From NCBI GenBank assembly GCA_009787775.1, contig WQSQ01000013.1, positions 1 to 37,117 of the forward strand: DNA of 37,117 bases, read 5' to 3'. Below the pieces are notes generated by a model. That model saw only the letters and a program-made list of their open reading frames with translations, was not told the origin of the DNA and did not search any database. This stretch comes from Treponema sp. GTDB lineage: Bacteria > Spirochaetota > Spirochaetia > Treponematales > Breznakiellaceae. Numbering within the stretch: position 1 is the first letter of the stretch; each line of letters opens with the position of its first letter. The translations under genes and the position numbers were made by a program. Below, in pieces: positions 16,713 to 25,107 of this stretch.

Positions 16713-17911
16713 TTTCCTGTTCCCTGTACATACATATTCCCTTTTGCAGTTCTTTCTGCGATTACTGTGATTTTTATTCAGTAAATATTAATGATATAAA
16801 TGATTATTATATTGATTCTTTTATAAACGCGCTCATTATTGATATCAAAAATCAAATTAAATTTTTTGATATTAAAGAAATTATTTACTGTTATATTGGC
16901 GGCGGGACACCGTCATTATTGGGAAAGAAAATTCGTATTCTGCTTGATGAGTTATATAAAATCCCTGAATTTTCACCGATTGAATTTTCAATAGAAGCAA
17001 ATCCAGAATCCGTAACAGAAGACTTTCTTTCTATCTGTTATGACAGCGGTATAAACAGACTAAGCCTCGGAGTGCAGACCTTTAATAAACAAAGCCGCCT
17101 TGCAGTTAACAGGGTATTTTGCAATGATGTTTCGCTGGAGGATCGCCTTGCTCTCGTTTCGCGTTATTTTCCTGATATGCTGTCGGCGGATATTATTACA
17201 GGTCTTCCGTACCAGAACAAGAAAACAATTCTTGATGATATAAAAAGGCTTCTTGCGTTCAAGCCGGTTCATGTTTCGCTTTACAGCCTTTCTGTGGAAG
17301 ATGACACTCCCCTTGGGGAAAAAATTAAAAACAAAACAGTTGCGATGCCGCAATGTGATTTCCTGGATTCACTCTGGCTTTTAGGGCGCGATGCTCTGTT
17401 AAAAGAGGGTTTTGAACATTATGAAGTTTCAAATTTTTCTCTACCCGGAAAAGAATGTCTTCACAATATCTGTTATTGGCAAATGAAAAACTGGCTTGGC
17501 GCCGGCCCTTCGGCTTCCGGCACAATTATTGATGATAATTCAGGAAGCGCAAAGCGTTATACATATCTGAACAATGTTGACTCGTATAAAAAATCAATGA
17601 GAGAAGATCGGAAAGATGCGGACAAAGAGCAATTAAAAAAAAGTATGCCCTCATTCCGCACGGCCAATTGTGAAGAATTGGATAGAATCACATTACTAAA
17701 AGAATGTATCTTAATGGGGTTTCGTTATCATAAAGGCCCAGATCCGTATTTATTCAAACAAAGATTCGGCTGCGCTGTTGAAGAATGTATTGGAAAGTCT
17801 CTTGAAAAGTGGAAGGATAAAGATAAAATGCTGTTTCTGAACAGTTTTTTATATGACGCATTTACAGAATTGGATTATTGGACTTCTCATCACATATGGC
17901 AATTTAATTAA
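16709..17911 (+). CDS. hemW: HemW-like radical SAM heme chaperone
   Basis: 400 residues. The TTG at 16709 overlaps the upstream TGA (TTGA), so translation is probably coupled; that start gives the typical HemW opening SLYIHIPFCSSFCDYCDF. Cys13, Cys17 and Cys20 form the CxxxCxxC 4Fe-4S motif of radical SAM proteins. Other family landmarks are YIGGGTPSLL, EFSIEANPESV, RLSLGVQTF, DIITGLPYQ, HVSLYSLSVEDDTPL and HYEVSNFSLPG...HN..YW. The text fits HemW, a heme-binding chaperone, rather than HemN, which is longer and oxidises coproporphyrinogen III. No other heme gene is in view. A Lys/Asp-rich insert (near KKSMREDRKDADKEQLKKS) is unusual. Confidence 0.88.
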   Translation: MISCSLYIHIPFCSSFCDYCDFYSVNINDINDYYIDSFINALIIDIKNQIKFFDIKEIIYCYIGGGTPSLLGKKIRILLDELYKIPEFSPIEFSIEANPESVTEDFLSICYDSGINRLSLGVQTFNKQSRLAVNRVFCNDVSLEDRLALVSRYFPDMLSADIITGLPYQNKKTILDDIKRLLAFKPVHVSLYSLSVEDDTPLGEKIKNKTVAMPQCDFLDSLWLLGRDALLKEGFEHYEVSNFSLPGKECLHNICYWQMKNWLGAGPSASGTIIDDNSGSAKRYTYLNNVDSYKKSMREDRKDADKEQLKKSMPSFRTANCEELDRITLLKECILMGFRYHKGPDPYLFKQRFGCAVEECIGKSLEKWKDKDKMLFLNSFLYDAFTELDYWTSHHIWQFN

Positions 17912-18160
17912 ATCTGATATTATTACTATGGAAAATAGAATGATGGATGTTGATAATGATCGCGATCAAGGATCGTTATATCTGTATATTACAGCTAAGT
18001 TCCTGAACTGCTTTTTCATGGTTTTAAAATATAGAAAAATTTATTATATTTTACATGGTATTGTATTGAAGTAATAAAATTAAAAATTATTATTAAGACT
18101 TGACAATTTATATAAATATTTGAAAAATGTTACAAAAGGAATAATAGTTGTAATACCTTC

Positions 18161-18434
18161 CATATATATAAAGGGCTGCCTGTAATTGCGGTAGCTGATA
18201 GTGGTTTTATGGGTTCAAAATATTGAAATCTCCAATAGTATTGAATCTATCGGCTTTATGTCATTAATTTTCGTTTTTTCTTGTAGATATGGACACATTA
18301 TTGACTTGGAACAAACTTTCAGTTTGAATGTTTTGGAAAAGCCTAAAACATTAGGGTATTTTCTTATGCTATTAATGAATATTCTGATGCCAAATTCCTG
18401 CCTTGTACAATCCACCACTATAGTCCATAGTTAA
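18161..18434 (+). pseudogene. possible transposase remnant, frameshifted
   Basis: The frame starting near 18161 reads HIYKGLPVIAVADSGFMGSK and then hits a stop. The +1 frame continues as NIEISNSIESIGFM...CRYGHIIDLEQ. Joined, the text 'KG.PVIAVADSGFMGSKNIE' resembles the catalytic-Asp region of IS4/IS1634-type DDE transposases. No terminal repeats or other catalytic residues were found, and the piece is short. This may be coincidental. Confidence 0.25.
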
Positions 18435-18568
18435 ATCGCACTATAGACTATAGTGTTTATTCACTATAGTCTATAGTGAACATTCACTACAGCCTAAAGT
18501 GATATAAAACTACAGGCTATAGTGATGTTTCACTTTAGCCTATAGTGATAGTTTACTATAAGCTGTAG
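18416..18568. repeat. seven tandem palindromic units with exact 23-bp period
   Basis: Units begin at 18416, 18439, 18462, 18485, 18508, 18531 and 18554, each 23 bases apart. The consensus is CACTATAGYCTATAGTG plus a 6-base spacer. Unit 2 is CACTATAG-A-CTATAGTG and unit 3 is CACTATAG-T-CTATAGTG, both perfect palindromes around one base; in unit 3 the symmetry extends two more bases on each side. The outer units are degenerate (for example CACTACAGCCTAAAGTG in unit 4). I found no other copy of the unit in the window. Confidence 0.9.
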
Positions 18569-18723
18569 GAAGAACTAATTCCAGGGAAGAAAAAGAAGCC
18601 TGAGAATGCTTAAACTGTCTGAGATTTTAGCGTACAGCAGGAAAGTAAAAGGGTAATGCGTTTTTATAGATCGCGCAAAGACCGGAGTGTATGTAAACGG
18701 TGGTACTTTTTATATGGTATATG

Positions 18724-19404
18724 TTATATACGCATCGCAAGCGATATTTCCGCGTCTGTTTTCCTAATGTACTCAGGACCAGAATACAGAAAATCAGCAG
18801 TACCATTGTCCAGTATTTTTATTTTTTTTGCAATTTTAATTATTTCCCCTGCGTATCCAGTGTTTTCATTATTTAAATTAATATTTTTTCTTTCCTTCTG
18901 TAATAATGAACTGTATAACTTTTCAGCTCCCGGGCCGGTCAAGGTAATTACATCATTAAATTGTTTAATTTTATCTGCTATTTGATCTGCATCCGCATCT
19001 GCATCAGGTGTAAGACGCAATGCACCGCGGTAAAAAGCATAGAAATAAACATTTTTCCGTGCTTCTATAACTGCAAGAATTATTTTTTCATCATTGTTTT
19101 CTTTCCATGCGATACAGTCAAGAGTCGGTACAGACGCAAAAGGAATTGACAATGAAAGAGACAAAGCTTTTGCGATTGAATAACCAATCCTGAGACCGGT
19201 AAATGAGCCGGGGCCTCTCATGCAAAGAACTCCGTTTAACTCATTTGGTTTTAACGCAGCCTCCTTCATTTTGCTGTCTATTAAATCCATGGCAAGCTCT
19301 GAATGCTTCATGCATTCATTATTATAAGCATAATAAATATCATCATTGCGGGAAACCGCAACAGACAAAACAGATGAACAAGAATCAATTGCAAGATAAT
19401 TCAT
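18724..19404 (-). CDS. tsaB: TsaB, tRNA t6A synthesis subunit
   Basis: 226 residues. The start MNYLAIDSCSSVLSVAVS is the TsaB/Kae1-fold opening. It is followed by KHSELAMDLIDSKM, the family signature GVLCMRGPGSFTGLRIGYS, and SIPFASVPTLDCIAW. TsaB is a non-catalytic Kae1 paralogue that works with TsaD and TsaE in transfer of threonylcarbamoyl to A37 of ANN-decoding tRNAs. The ATG is preceded by a weak AGG. It lies 34 bases behind tsaE and probably ends the transcription unit that starts in the flagellar genes. tsaD is not in the window. Confidence 0.93.
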   Translation of the reverse strand: MNYLAIDSCSSVLSVAVSRNDDIYYAYNNECMKHSELAMDLIDSKMKEAALKPNELNGVLCMRGPGSFTGLRIGYSIAKALSLSLSIPFASVPTLDCIAWKENNDEKIILAVIEARKNVYFYAFYRGALRLTPDADADADQIADKIKQFNDVITLTGPGAEKLYSSLLQKERKNINLNNENTGYAGEIIKIAKKIKILDNGTADFLYSGPEYIRKTDAEISLAMRI

Positions 19405-19438
19405 TATAAAACCTGTTAATATGTAAACTTGAATTTTA

Positions 19439-19909
19439 TCAAAGTCTGTCTAAACCCTGTATTGAAATATACCTTGAAGATAATCCCGTTATCTTCAGGA
19501 AAACGATGATTGTATTTTGCGGAAGTGATTTGGAAATACGATCGCTCCATTCAATAACAGATATTCCGTTTGAATTAATTATTTCCGGCCCGCCGAGATC
19601 GTTAAAATCTTTATCATTATTCAAGCGGTATACATCAATGTGATACAATGTACACTCGCTTTCTGCCGCTGTTAATAAATTATTACTGCAAAGATTAGAA
19701 GGTATTTGATATTCATTAATTATCGTATATGTCGGACTTGTCAGTTTTTCAGTTATGCCCAATCCGAACGCAATTCCTCCGGCCAGACATGTTTTTCCAC
19801 TTCCAAGAGTACCCTGAAGCGCGACAACAGAACCGCCGCCAAGATGTCCGGCGATTTGTTTTCCAATAGTGTACGTTTCATCCGGTGAACAGGAAGCGAC
19901 TTCAACCAC
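19439..19909 (-). CDS. tsaE: TsaE, tRNA t6A synthesis ATPase
   Basis: 156 residues. The P-loop GTLGSGKTCLAGGIAFGLG (33-40 is the Walker A core), then LTSPTYTIINEYQ, LYHIDVYRL, and the late ISVIEWSDRI are all TsaE landmarks. The protein is the small ATPase that drives turnover of the TsaB-TsaD complex. The GTG at 19909 is the first standard start after an in-frame TAA and has no well-placed ribosome binding site. An AAGGA lies 12 bases upstream, closer to an in-frame ATT, so the exact start is uncertain. It sits between a small unknown gene and tsaB. Confidence 0.93.
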   Translation of the reverse strand: MVEVASCSPDETYTIGKQIAGHLGGGSVVALQGTLGSGKTCLAGGIAFGLGITEKLTSPTYTIINEYQIPSNLCSNNLLTAAESECTLYHIDVYRLNNDKDFNDLGGPEIINSNGISVIEWSDRISKSLPQNTIIVFLKITGLSSRYISIQGLDRL

Positions 19910-19974
19910 TTTAATGATAATTCCTTAACGTATAACAGGAAATAAAAGTATCTTTTGGAAACAAGTTTTCATTT

Positions 19975-20244
19975 TTAATCGTCAATCGGAAGTCCGCCGG
20001 CAGAATCCAGATCACTGATATATGTTTTTAGATCCTTTGTTATCGGAATCAGGGGATAATCCACTTTATCAATAAATGAAATATTAATTTCCTTCTGTCC
20101 TGTTGGTTTATATTCAATGGAAAAATCTATGCGAAAATCAGCCTGTTTATTATTTATTTCAATAACCGCAACTCCGGTGTAAAGCTTTCGGTAATAGATT
20201 GGGACATCCTTTCTGATCATATCTTTAATTTTAATTACCTTCAT
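19975..20244 (-). CDS. conserved-looking small protein of unknown function
   Basis: 89 residues; ATG at 20244 with AGGAAGGAC close upstream. The text (MKVIKIKDMIRKDVPIYYRK, then VAVIEINNKQADFRIDFSIE) suggests a compact alpha/beta or all-beta protein, with a late ITKDLKTYISDLDSAGGLP. There is no signal peptide, membrane segment or metal-binding motif. It lies 17 bases behind the PilZ gene and 65 ahead of tsaE on the same strand, so it is probably co-transcribed with them. I do not recognise the family; a role linked to the PilZ protein or to motility is possible only on position. Confidence 0.65.
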   Translation of the reverse strand: MKVIKIKDMIRKDVPIYYRKLYTGVAVIEINNKQADFRIDFSIEYKPTGQKEINISFIDKVDYPLIPITKDLKTYISDLDSAGGLPIDD

Positions 20245-20261
20245 TTTTGTCCTTCCTTTTT

Positions 20262-21374
20262 TTATTCACGGCCGTATTCATAAACAAAAGCATTGATTAT
20301 ATTCATGGATTTTTGTGATACCCTTAAAAATCTGACATGAATAACAGTACTTGCGCCGATCCGGTTTGATCTTAATACCTGCCCCAATGCTGCCAAATTT
20401 TCCTCGCTTTGAGAGAATTCAATTTTAAATCTGGCGCCAACCTGCACAGGAGCAATGGTTTTTATTGAACAGCCGCCAACAGAAATATCGGCAATATTTC
20501 CCTGAAGGCGCCGCTTATCAACCATCAGACGTTGTTTTTTTCCGCTCCCTTCAACATACACTAAATATAAAGAACAGGCAATAGAAGCTTGTCTTCTACG
20601 GTACCGCCGCTGTGAAAGAAATCTTAGCTGATGTGAATGGGCAAGCTGTAAGGCAGAGTTACCGTCTCTGCCTGAATAGCCTATAACGCGTGTTTCAAAT
20701 GAAAATCCTTTATTATTTTTGTTAAAAAACATTGCTGTAAGCCTTGTGCCTCTCGGTATCTTTATCAGGCTTCCTAAAATTGTTTTTGGAGCTTCAACAA
20801 CTATATAATCGCTATTGGTTGATACAATGCCAACGTGTAATTTATCCTTTCCGTAAGTAAGGGTTAATGTTATATCGTCTTTAAGCTGCTGGGTAGATGT
20901 TATTCCCCCAATAATGCTGTTTTCCAGAATATTTCTTGTGGAAAATAATAAAGCAAACCTGTTTTGCGCTTCTTTATCCGAACCTGGCGATTGTTCAATA
21001 ATCCTGTATGATTTTCTGAAATGCCTGTCCAAAAGAGCAGGAGTATTTATGGATTTTTCCGGATCTGTTACATAATCGGTTTTAAATACATATTCCAGCA
21101 TTCTTGACTGTTCACGGCTAAGCCCAAGACTCCTCGAAATACGGTGCATTGCGAAACCGGAAAAAAGGCTGGATTTATTTTCGCTTTTGGGTTTCTTTAC
21201 TCCTGCTGAAGGAGACGCTTTTTTATTTATATAATTAATGATGAATAATGACAGAATAATAGCCAAAAGAATAGAAATGCCGATTATGGTTTCAGTAACT
21301 GAGACCTCAATATCATTTAAAGCAAAATTATCTATAGATTGTAATGGCAAAAGTATTAAAGTACTTTCCGTCAT
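20262..21374 (-). CDS. membrane-anchored PilZ-domain protein (c-di-GMP receptor candidate)
   Basis: 370 residues. One N-terminal membrane segment (ETIIGISILLAIILSLFIINYI) is followed by a long cytoplasmic part with a YcgR-like N-terminal beta domain (KLHVGIVSTNSDYIVVEAPK, then RGTRLTAMFFN). The C-terminal PilZ domain starts near residue 255 with RRYRRRQ (the RxxxR c-di-GMP motif) and continues with DISVGGCSIK near 296-305 (the D/NxSxxG motif). Both ligand motifs are intact, so binding of c-di-GMP is likely. Its ATG overlaps the stop of the preceding gene by 4 bases (21371-21374). Placement behind fliD fits control of flagellar or surface functions by c-di-GMP. Confidence 0.85.
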   Translation of the reverse strand: MTESTLILLPLQSIDNFALNDIEVSVTETIIGISILLAIILSLFIINYINKKASPSAGVKKPKSENKSSLFSGFAMHRISRSLGLSREQSRMLEYVFKTDYVTDPEKSINTPALLDRHFRKSYRIIEQSPGSDKEAQNRFALLFSTRNILENSIIGGITSTQQLKDDITLTLTYGKDKLHVGIVSTNSDYIVVEAPKTILGSLIKIPRGTRLTAMFFNKNNKGFSFETRVIGYSGRDGNSALQLAHSHQLRFLSQRRYRRRQASIACSLYLVYVEGSGKKQRLMVDKRRLQGNIADISVGGCSIKTIAPVQVGARFKIEFSQSEENLAALGQVLRSNRIGASTVIHVRFLRVSQKSMNIINAFVYEYGRE

Positions 21375-22231
21375 AGCTCACCCTGTGTCTTGTCCTTGTT
21401 TTTCACATCCTTTAAAATAGTAAAAAAAAGGTTTTTTAATTTGGGAGACGCTTCATATTCGGCTAAATCTCCTATAAGTACAGAATCGTTTTTTTCATAT
21501 GCTTCAAATAGTTCTTTTAATACATTGTTAAAATCAGTTATTTGCGTTTCCAGCGGTTCTATACTGTCTTCTTGCGTACTTTCGGATAAATACCCCTGTA
21601 TACTTAGCTGCCTGTATAATCTAAAAATTTTTTCTGTAACAGCCGTAAAAATCTGAATACTTTGAGCTGCATGTGAGTCTTTTCCGGTTTGAATGTCCAA
21701 AGGAAGATTTTCAAGTCTCTCGCAGGTATCAATTAAAACCGTCTCCATGTTTGTAAATTCGTTTATTGGTTCAGTTACTTCTCTTTGAATTTCCTCTGTT
21801 ATAGATGTAAGAGTTCCGCTGGCTATCTTCCCATCTGAAAATGTACTGACACAGAATGCGTGTAAATCGGGGATTTCAGCTGAAATAAACTGTGCTGTAG
21901 CGCTTTCAATCCATTTATTAAAAAAAATTGTTTTGCTTTTGAAGTCAAGATGTTCATATTCTTTAATATCTTCAATAAGGTTTAAAAGGCTGGCCGCCAT
22001 CAGTTCCGCTATTGCATTTGTTTGTATACTAACATGTTGTATTTTATCGATTTCTTTTGAAAAAACGCTTTCAATCATTGATGCGCTGATATCCTCACCG
22101 TCAATGTTCAAGCTGGACACCCGGTGACCCATGTTCTCCAGCCATTGCTCCAACCCTGCCAGAACCTCACCAAGCGTACTTTCATTATCAAAACTCACAT
22201 CCAGAGCTCTTTCATTTATTTTTATGTTCAT
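21371..22231 (-). CDS. unknown protein between fliD and the PilZ gene
   Basis: 286 residues; ATG at 22231, 3 bases after fliD, and its end overlaps the PilZ gene. It opens with a small beta-rich part (MNIKINERALDVSFDNESTL) that resembles a short ubiquitin-like or sulfur-carrier-like strand pattern. Long helices follow (AELMAASLLNLIEDIKEYEH, FTAVTEKIFRLYRQLSIQGY) and an acidic linker (STQEDSIEPLE). There is no signal peptide or membrane segment. The helical C-terminal half with 'AYEKNDSVLIGDLAEYE' recalls flagellar export chaperones in style only. Tight coupling with fliD suggests a flagellar role, perhaps as the cap or filament chaperone, since no fliS is seen here. I do not recognise the family. 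Confidence 0.75.
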   Translation of the reverse strand: MNIKINERALDVSFDNESTLGEVLAGLEQWLENMGHRVSSLNIDGEDISASMIESVFSKEIDKIQHVSIQTNAIAELMAASLLNLIEDIKEYEHLDFKSKTIFFNKWIESATAQFISAEIPDLHAFCVSTFSDGKIASGTLTSITEEIQREVTEPINEFTNMETVLIDTCERLENLPLDIQTGKDSHAAQSIQIFTAVTEKIFRLYRQLSIQGYLSESTQEDSIEPLETQITDFNNVLKELFEAYEKNDSVLIGDLAEYEASPKLKNLFFTILKDVKNKDKTQGEL

Positions 22232-22234
22232 ATG

Positions 22235-24310
22235 TTACCTGTTGTTCTGGTTCTGCTGACTGAAATTATTTAATGAATTGGACAGCGATTCCATTTGCGC
22301 GTATGCTGATTCCATTCTGGCAAATTGCAGCCTGAGTTCCTGTTCCTTTGAAGCCAGCTGTCTGTCTAAATTTGTAATCCGGCTTTGATCCTGGCTTATG
22401 CGCGAATCAATTGTGCTTGTTTTCAGGGAAATTATACCTCCGGTCTGGACAAACGGGCTTATCAGAGCGTCCACATTATAAGCGACTCCGGTATTCGCAA
22501 GCAGGTCACCGGTGGAATCATACGCGAAAAGTTCTTTAATTGCGGGTATTCTGTTTTCAAGCGCCGCATCAAGGGTTTTTTCATTTATTTCAAGATAACC
22601 GCGAAGACGCGATACATCATATCCTGTGTTGCCGCTTGCGTTGGTGCTTATCCCGATCTGAGCAAGTAAACTAAGATCTCTTTCAAGGCTTGTTGGGTAG
22701 GGAGCCGATATTGTGCGCATAAGATTATTTTTCAATGTGTTTAATGTAATATCTCCGCTGAATGCGCCAAGCCTTTCCCTCATCGCTTCAATTTCATTTG
22801 CGGTCAAATATGTCAATTCGTCAATAAGGCGTGTATCCCCGCGCACGGTCTGCTGATTTTGAGGTAAATCGGGCATTGAGGAAGATCTTGAACTTGTCAG
22901 CACATTTATTTCCGCTAAAAGGCGATTATAATTTCCGACAAAGGATATTATAGCGTCTTTAATGGCTTCTGTATTTCCTTCGATTTTTAAATTAACAGGC
23001 TTGTCGGAAACTCCCTTAACATTCAATGTAACACCCGGAATAAGATCGTCGATTGCGTTGGTTGAACGGGTAATTTCTATACCTTCCATCGTTATGATCG
23101 CGTCACGGGCGGTTGAAACCGCGTTTACCGGTTTTAAGCCGCCGCTTAAGGAAGTCGGATCGAGGATTTCGATTTTTCCAATCGAGACTTCGCGGTGGGT
23201 ATTTGAATTCTCAACATTAAGAGAGACTATTGTCCTGCCGCGCGCTATTTCTGCCAGATTAAACTGCCTCGAAACAAACTGATCAGAATCGGTTATTAAC
23301 GGCAGCCTTGAGGATGTGCCGTCTGAAAAAGAAAGGAGTAAAACACCCATATTGTCGTTTCGCCGCGGCGGAGAAGGAGGAGTTAAATCCGGAAGGGGAG
23401 AGGAGGACGGCTCATTTTCAATTGTAATTCCGCCGTATGATACAGATCCGGCCGGTACAACAGGACCTGTGGGAGGTTCAGGAACATTTATTATATTATC
23501 TAATTCAACCTTGGTTTTGGTTTCAAGACGAAGAACAATGGGAGAATCCTGACCTATAAAAATATTAATTGGAATTACCGCTGTCGAAAGCGGAGCAACT
23601 TGTAGCTCTCCGTCGCCAACATTTATATTTGACGCATTCTGTCCGCTTTTTCGTACAGAACCCTCGTTTATGATAATATTTTTGTAAGAATCAACGGCCT
23701 GTTCCATCATACCGATGCGTTTTGCAAGCTCTATTGTGTCAGCGGAAAATCCGAGTCTGTTTTCAGTTCCTGTCAGTTTTGATTCAAGCAATAATGATCT
23801 TGTTCCGCTCTGAACGGCTATTAATGATGCGCCTATTTTACCGCGTCCGCGGTTATTTATAATATCAACAAATTCCCTTAATGTCCCGCCGCGAAAATTA
23901 ATAGCTATTTCATCATTGTTCACGGTAAATACATAATTACCAGCATCTATTCTGGTATTTTCATTCAGCGGCTGAGATAAAAAACGATCGGCTGCGGCGG
24001 TTTGTTTAACAGTAAAGCTGAACGATTGCTCGGACGCTTCTCTTGTTGCGGAGGCGGTAATTGCAGATGTATCGGAAGAACTTGCGGTCCTTTCATTAAA
24101 AGGATTCTGGAAGGAGAAAAGATTTCTGGCACTGTCGCGCAATGAGGTAATGCGGCGTCCGACTTCATTCCAGTAACTTCTTTGCGTCTGAAGATTTTCA
24201 ATGTTCGTCTGGACTCTATCGCGGGGAATCCGTTCAATTGTCATCAGATCTTCAATAAGCTGATCTGAACTAAACCGGCTTCTTATACCCGGAATATAAA
24301 CATCTGACAT
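22235..24310 (-). CDS. fliD: FliD flagellar filament cap protein
   Basis: 691 residues from the ATG at 24310, which has AGG four bases upstream and gives the natural start MSDVYIPGIRSRFSSDQLIE; a GTG at 24334 would add eight residues. The N-terminal coiled part (DQLIEDLMTIERIPRDRVQ, LQTQRSYWNEVGRRITSLRD) and the following SFSFTVKQTAAADRF belong to the FliD N domain. The C-terminal part (RLRGYLEINEKTLDAALENR, then a terminal coil with QMESLSNSLNNFSQQNQNN) belongs to the FliD C domain. FliD caps the growing filament, in spirochaetes within the periplasm. A Pro-rich loop (SSSPLPDLTPPSPPRRNDN) in the middle makes it longer than many homologues. It leads a close-packed run down to tsaB. Confidence 0.93.
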   Translation of the reverse strand: MSDVYIPGIRSRFSSDQLIEDLMTIERIPRDRVQTNIENLQTQRSYWNEVGRRITSLRDSARNLFSFQNPFNERTASSSDTSAITASATREASEQSFSFTVKQTAAADRFLSQPLNENTRIDAGNYVFTVNNDEIAINFRGGTLREFVDIINNRGRGKIGASLIAVQSGTRSLLLESKLTGTENRLGFSADTIELAKRIGMMEQAVDSYKNIIINEGSVRKSGQNASNINVGDGELQVAPLSTAVIPINIFIGQDSPIVLRLETKTKVELDNIINVPEPPTGPVVPAGSVSYGGITIENEPSSSPLPDLTPPSPPRRNDNMGVLLLSFSDGTSSRLPLITDSDQFVSRQFNLAEIARGRTIVSLNVENSNTHREVSIGKIEILDPTSLSGGLKPVNAVSTARDAIITMEGIEITRSTNAIDDLIPGVTLNVKGVSDKPVNLKIEGNTEAIKDAIISFVGNYNRLLAEINVLTSSRSSSMPDLPQNQQTVRGDTRLIDELTYLTANEIEAMRERLGAFSGDITLNTLKNNLMRTISAPYPTSLERDLSLLAQIGISTNASGNTGYDVSRLRGYLEINEKTLDAALENRIPAIKELFAYDSTGDLLANTGVAYNVDALISPFVQTGGIISLKTSTIDSRISQDQSRITNLDRQLASKEQELRLQFARMESAYAQMESLSNSLNNFSQQNQNNR

Positions 24311-24426
24311 AAACCTGGTTACCCCCCCATTCACAGGCGACCATTAAAAAAAGGTCTGGAATTTTATATTAATCTGTCAGTCTTAAATATATTTAACTTA
24401 AGCTGATTAATAATAAGAAAAGCCGG

Positions 24427-24741
24427 TTAAGCCATCTCATCAAATAAAGCGCCGCTTGCCTCTTTTAAGTTCTTATGCAGACGCTGCAATTCTTCAGGTG
24501 GAAGTTCTTTAATCACCTTATCGGTTTCTTTATCAATTACCTTGACAACCACCTGATTCGATCCATGATCTACCACATATTGCAGTTTCTTATTACTGAA
24601 TGTCTGACTGATCCGCTGTAAATCCGCCGCCGCTATCTGAATAACCTGAGGCCGTGTTTCCTGTCTTGCTGCTTGCGCACGGATATCGCCGTTGAATTGA
24701 GGTGATGGAGCAGGAGTATGCCCCACAATAGCTATGGACAT
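24427..24741 (-). CDS. flaG: FlaG family flagellar protein
   Basis: 104 residues. The C-terminal two thirds are a clear FlaG domain: LQYVVDHGSNQVVVKVIDKE, TDKVIKELPPEELQRLHKN, and an acidic end. The N-terminal ~35 residues are Pro/Gln-rich and probably disordered. FlaG proteins influence filament length and lie next to fliD in many bacteria, as here, with 116 bases between them. The ATG at 24741 has a strong ribosome binding site inside ACATGGAGGT, which also looks like a CsrA site and is shared with the downstream-lying flaB leader. Confidence 0.9.
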   Translation of the reverse strand: MSIAIVGHTPAPSPQFNGDIRAQAARQETRPQVIQIAAADLQRISQTFSNKKLQYVVDHGSNQVVVKVIDKETDKVIKELPPEELQRLHKNLKEASGALFDEMA

Positions 24742-24746
24742 TTTAT

Positions 24747-24756
24747 ACCTCCATGT
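24747..24756 (-). promoter_or_regulatory. flaG ribosome binding site with CsrA-like motif
   Basis: On the - strand the text is ACATGGAGGT, five bases before the flaG start codon. It matches the CsrA consensus (ACANGGANGU) well and contains the Shine-Dalgarno itself, so CsrA binding would block translation. A nearly identical site precedes the flaB gene at 25969-25979. Regulation by CsrA is inferred. Confidence 0.45.
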
Positions 24757-24880
24757 AAAAACGCCTGAAAATCCACCGCTGAAATTGACTTGCCGGTAAA
24801 AACACCGTTAATGTTCAAGTTTATCTACGGGAAATTCAGACTACTTTCTTCCGCCAATCCATGGCAGAAGGAAAAATTCA

Positions 24881-24942
24881 CCTGACCACTAAAAATATTT
24901 TTCGAAATAAAAAAACCAGCCAAATATATTTTAGTGGTCAGG
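24881..24942. repeat. long inverted repeat downstream of flaB
   Basis: CCTGACCACTAAAA at 24881-24894 pairs perfectly (14 bp) with TTTTAGTGGTCAGG at 24929-24942. Pairing nearly continues inward through ATATTT, for about 20 bp. On the - strand it is followed by GTGAATTTTTCC, so it may end transcription of the flaB at 25108-25962, although 166 bases separate them. Its length and near-perfect symmetry are also compatible with a small mobile hairpin element. Confidence 0.6.
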
Positions 24943-25107
24943 AAAGAGCAGTAAAGGCGCGAACTTCACTGTTCTTCTTCAACCCAGCATCTAAACATTT
25001 TAGTGCTGGATCAGCGAGGAAAAGACGACGTCCAGAAGTCTCTCACCTTCGCTGTTACTTTTAGTCACTTATACCTTCGGACTCGAATCAAAAGGTATTA
25101 AAAAGAG

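Larger units (their letters stand above)
17912..18723. other. 812-base gene-poor gap between convergent gene blocks
   Basis: The gap lies between hemW (+) and tsaB (-), whose 3' ends face each other. It is AT-rich and has no convincing intact gene. It contains a palindromic GATCGCGATC near 17959-17968, a lone TTGACA at 18100-18105 without a good -10, a possible transposase remnant (18161-18434) and the seven-unit 23-bp palindrome array (18416-18568). No terminator is obvious behind either gene. Confidence 0.6.
24742..25107. other. flaB-flaG intergenic region with hairpins
   Basis: 366 bases without a gene. Besides the flaG ribosome binding site it holds the long inverted repeat at 24881-24942 and a second stem, CCAGCA...TGCTGG, at about 24984-25009, whose inner part repeats the CTAAA/TTTAG motif of the first. 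A weaker ATACCTT...AAGGTAT pair lies at 25071-25098, just behind flaB. I see no clear sigma-28 promoter for flaG here. Confidence 0.55.

Noticed and set aside
18201-18434. Independent 77-residue gene
   Set aside because: There is no ribosome binding site, a competing frame exists on the other strand, and the text fits better as part of a broken transposase.
18416-18568. CRISPR array
   Set aside because: The spacers are only about 6 bases, the units are palindromic and drifted, and there are no cas genes.
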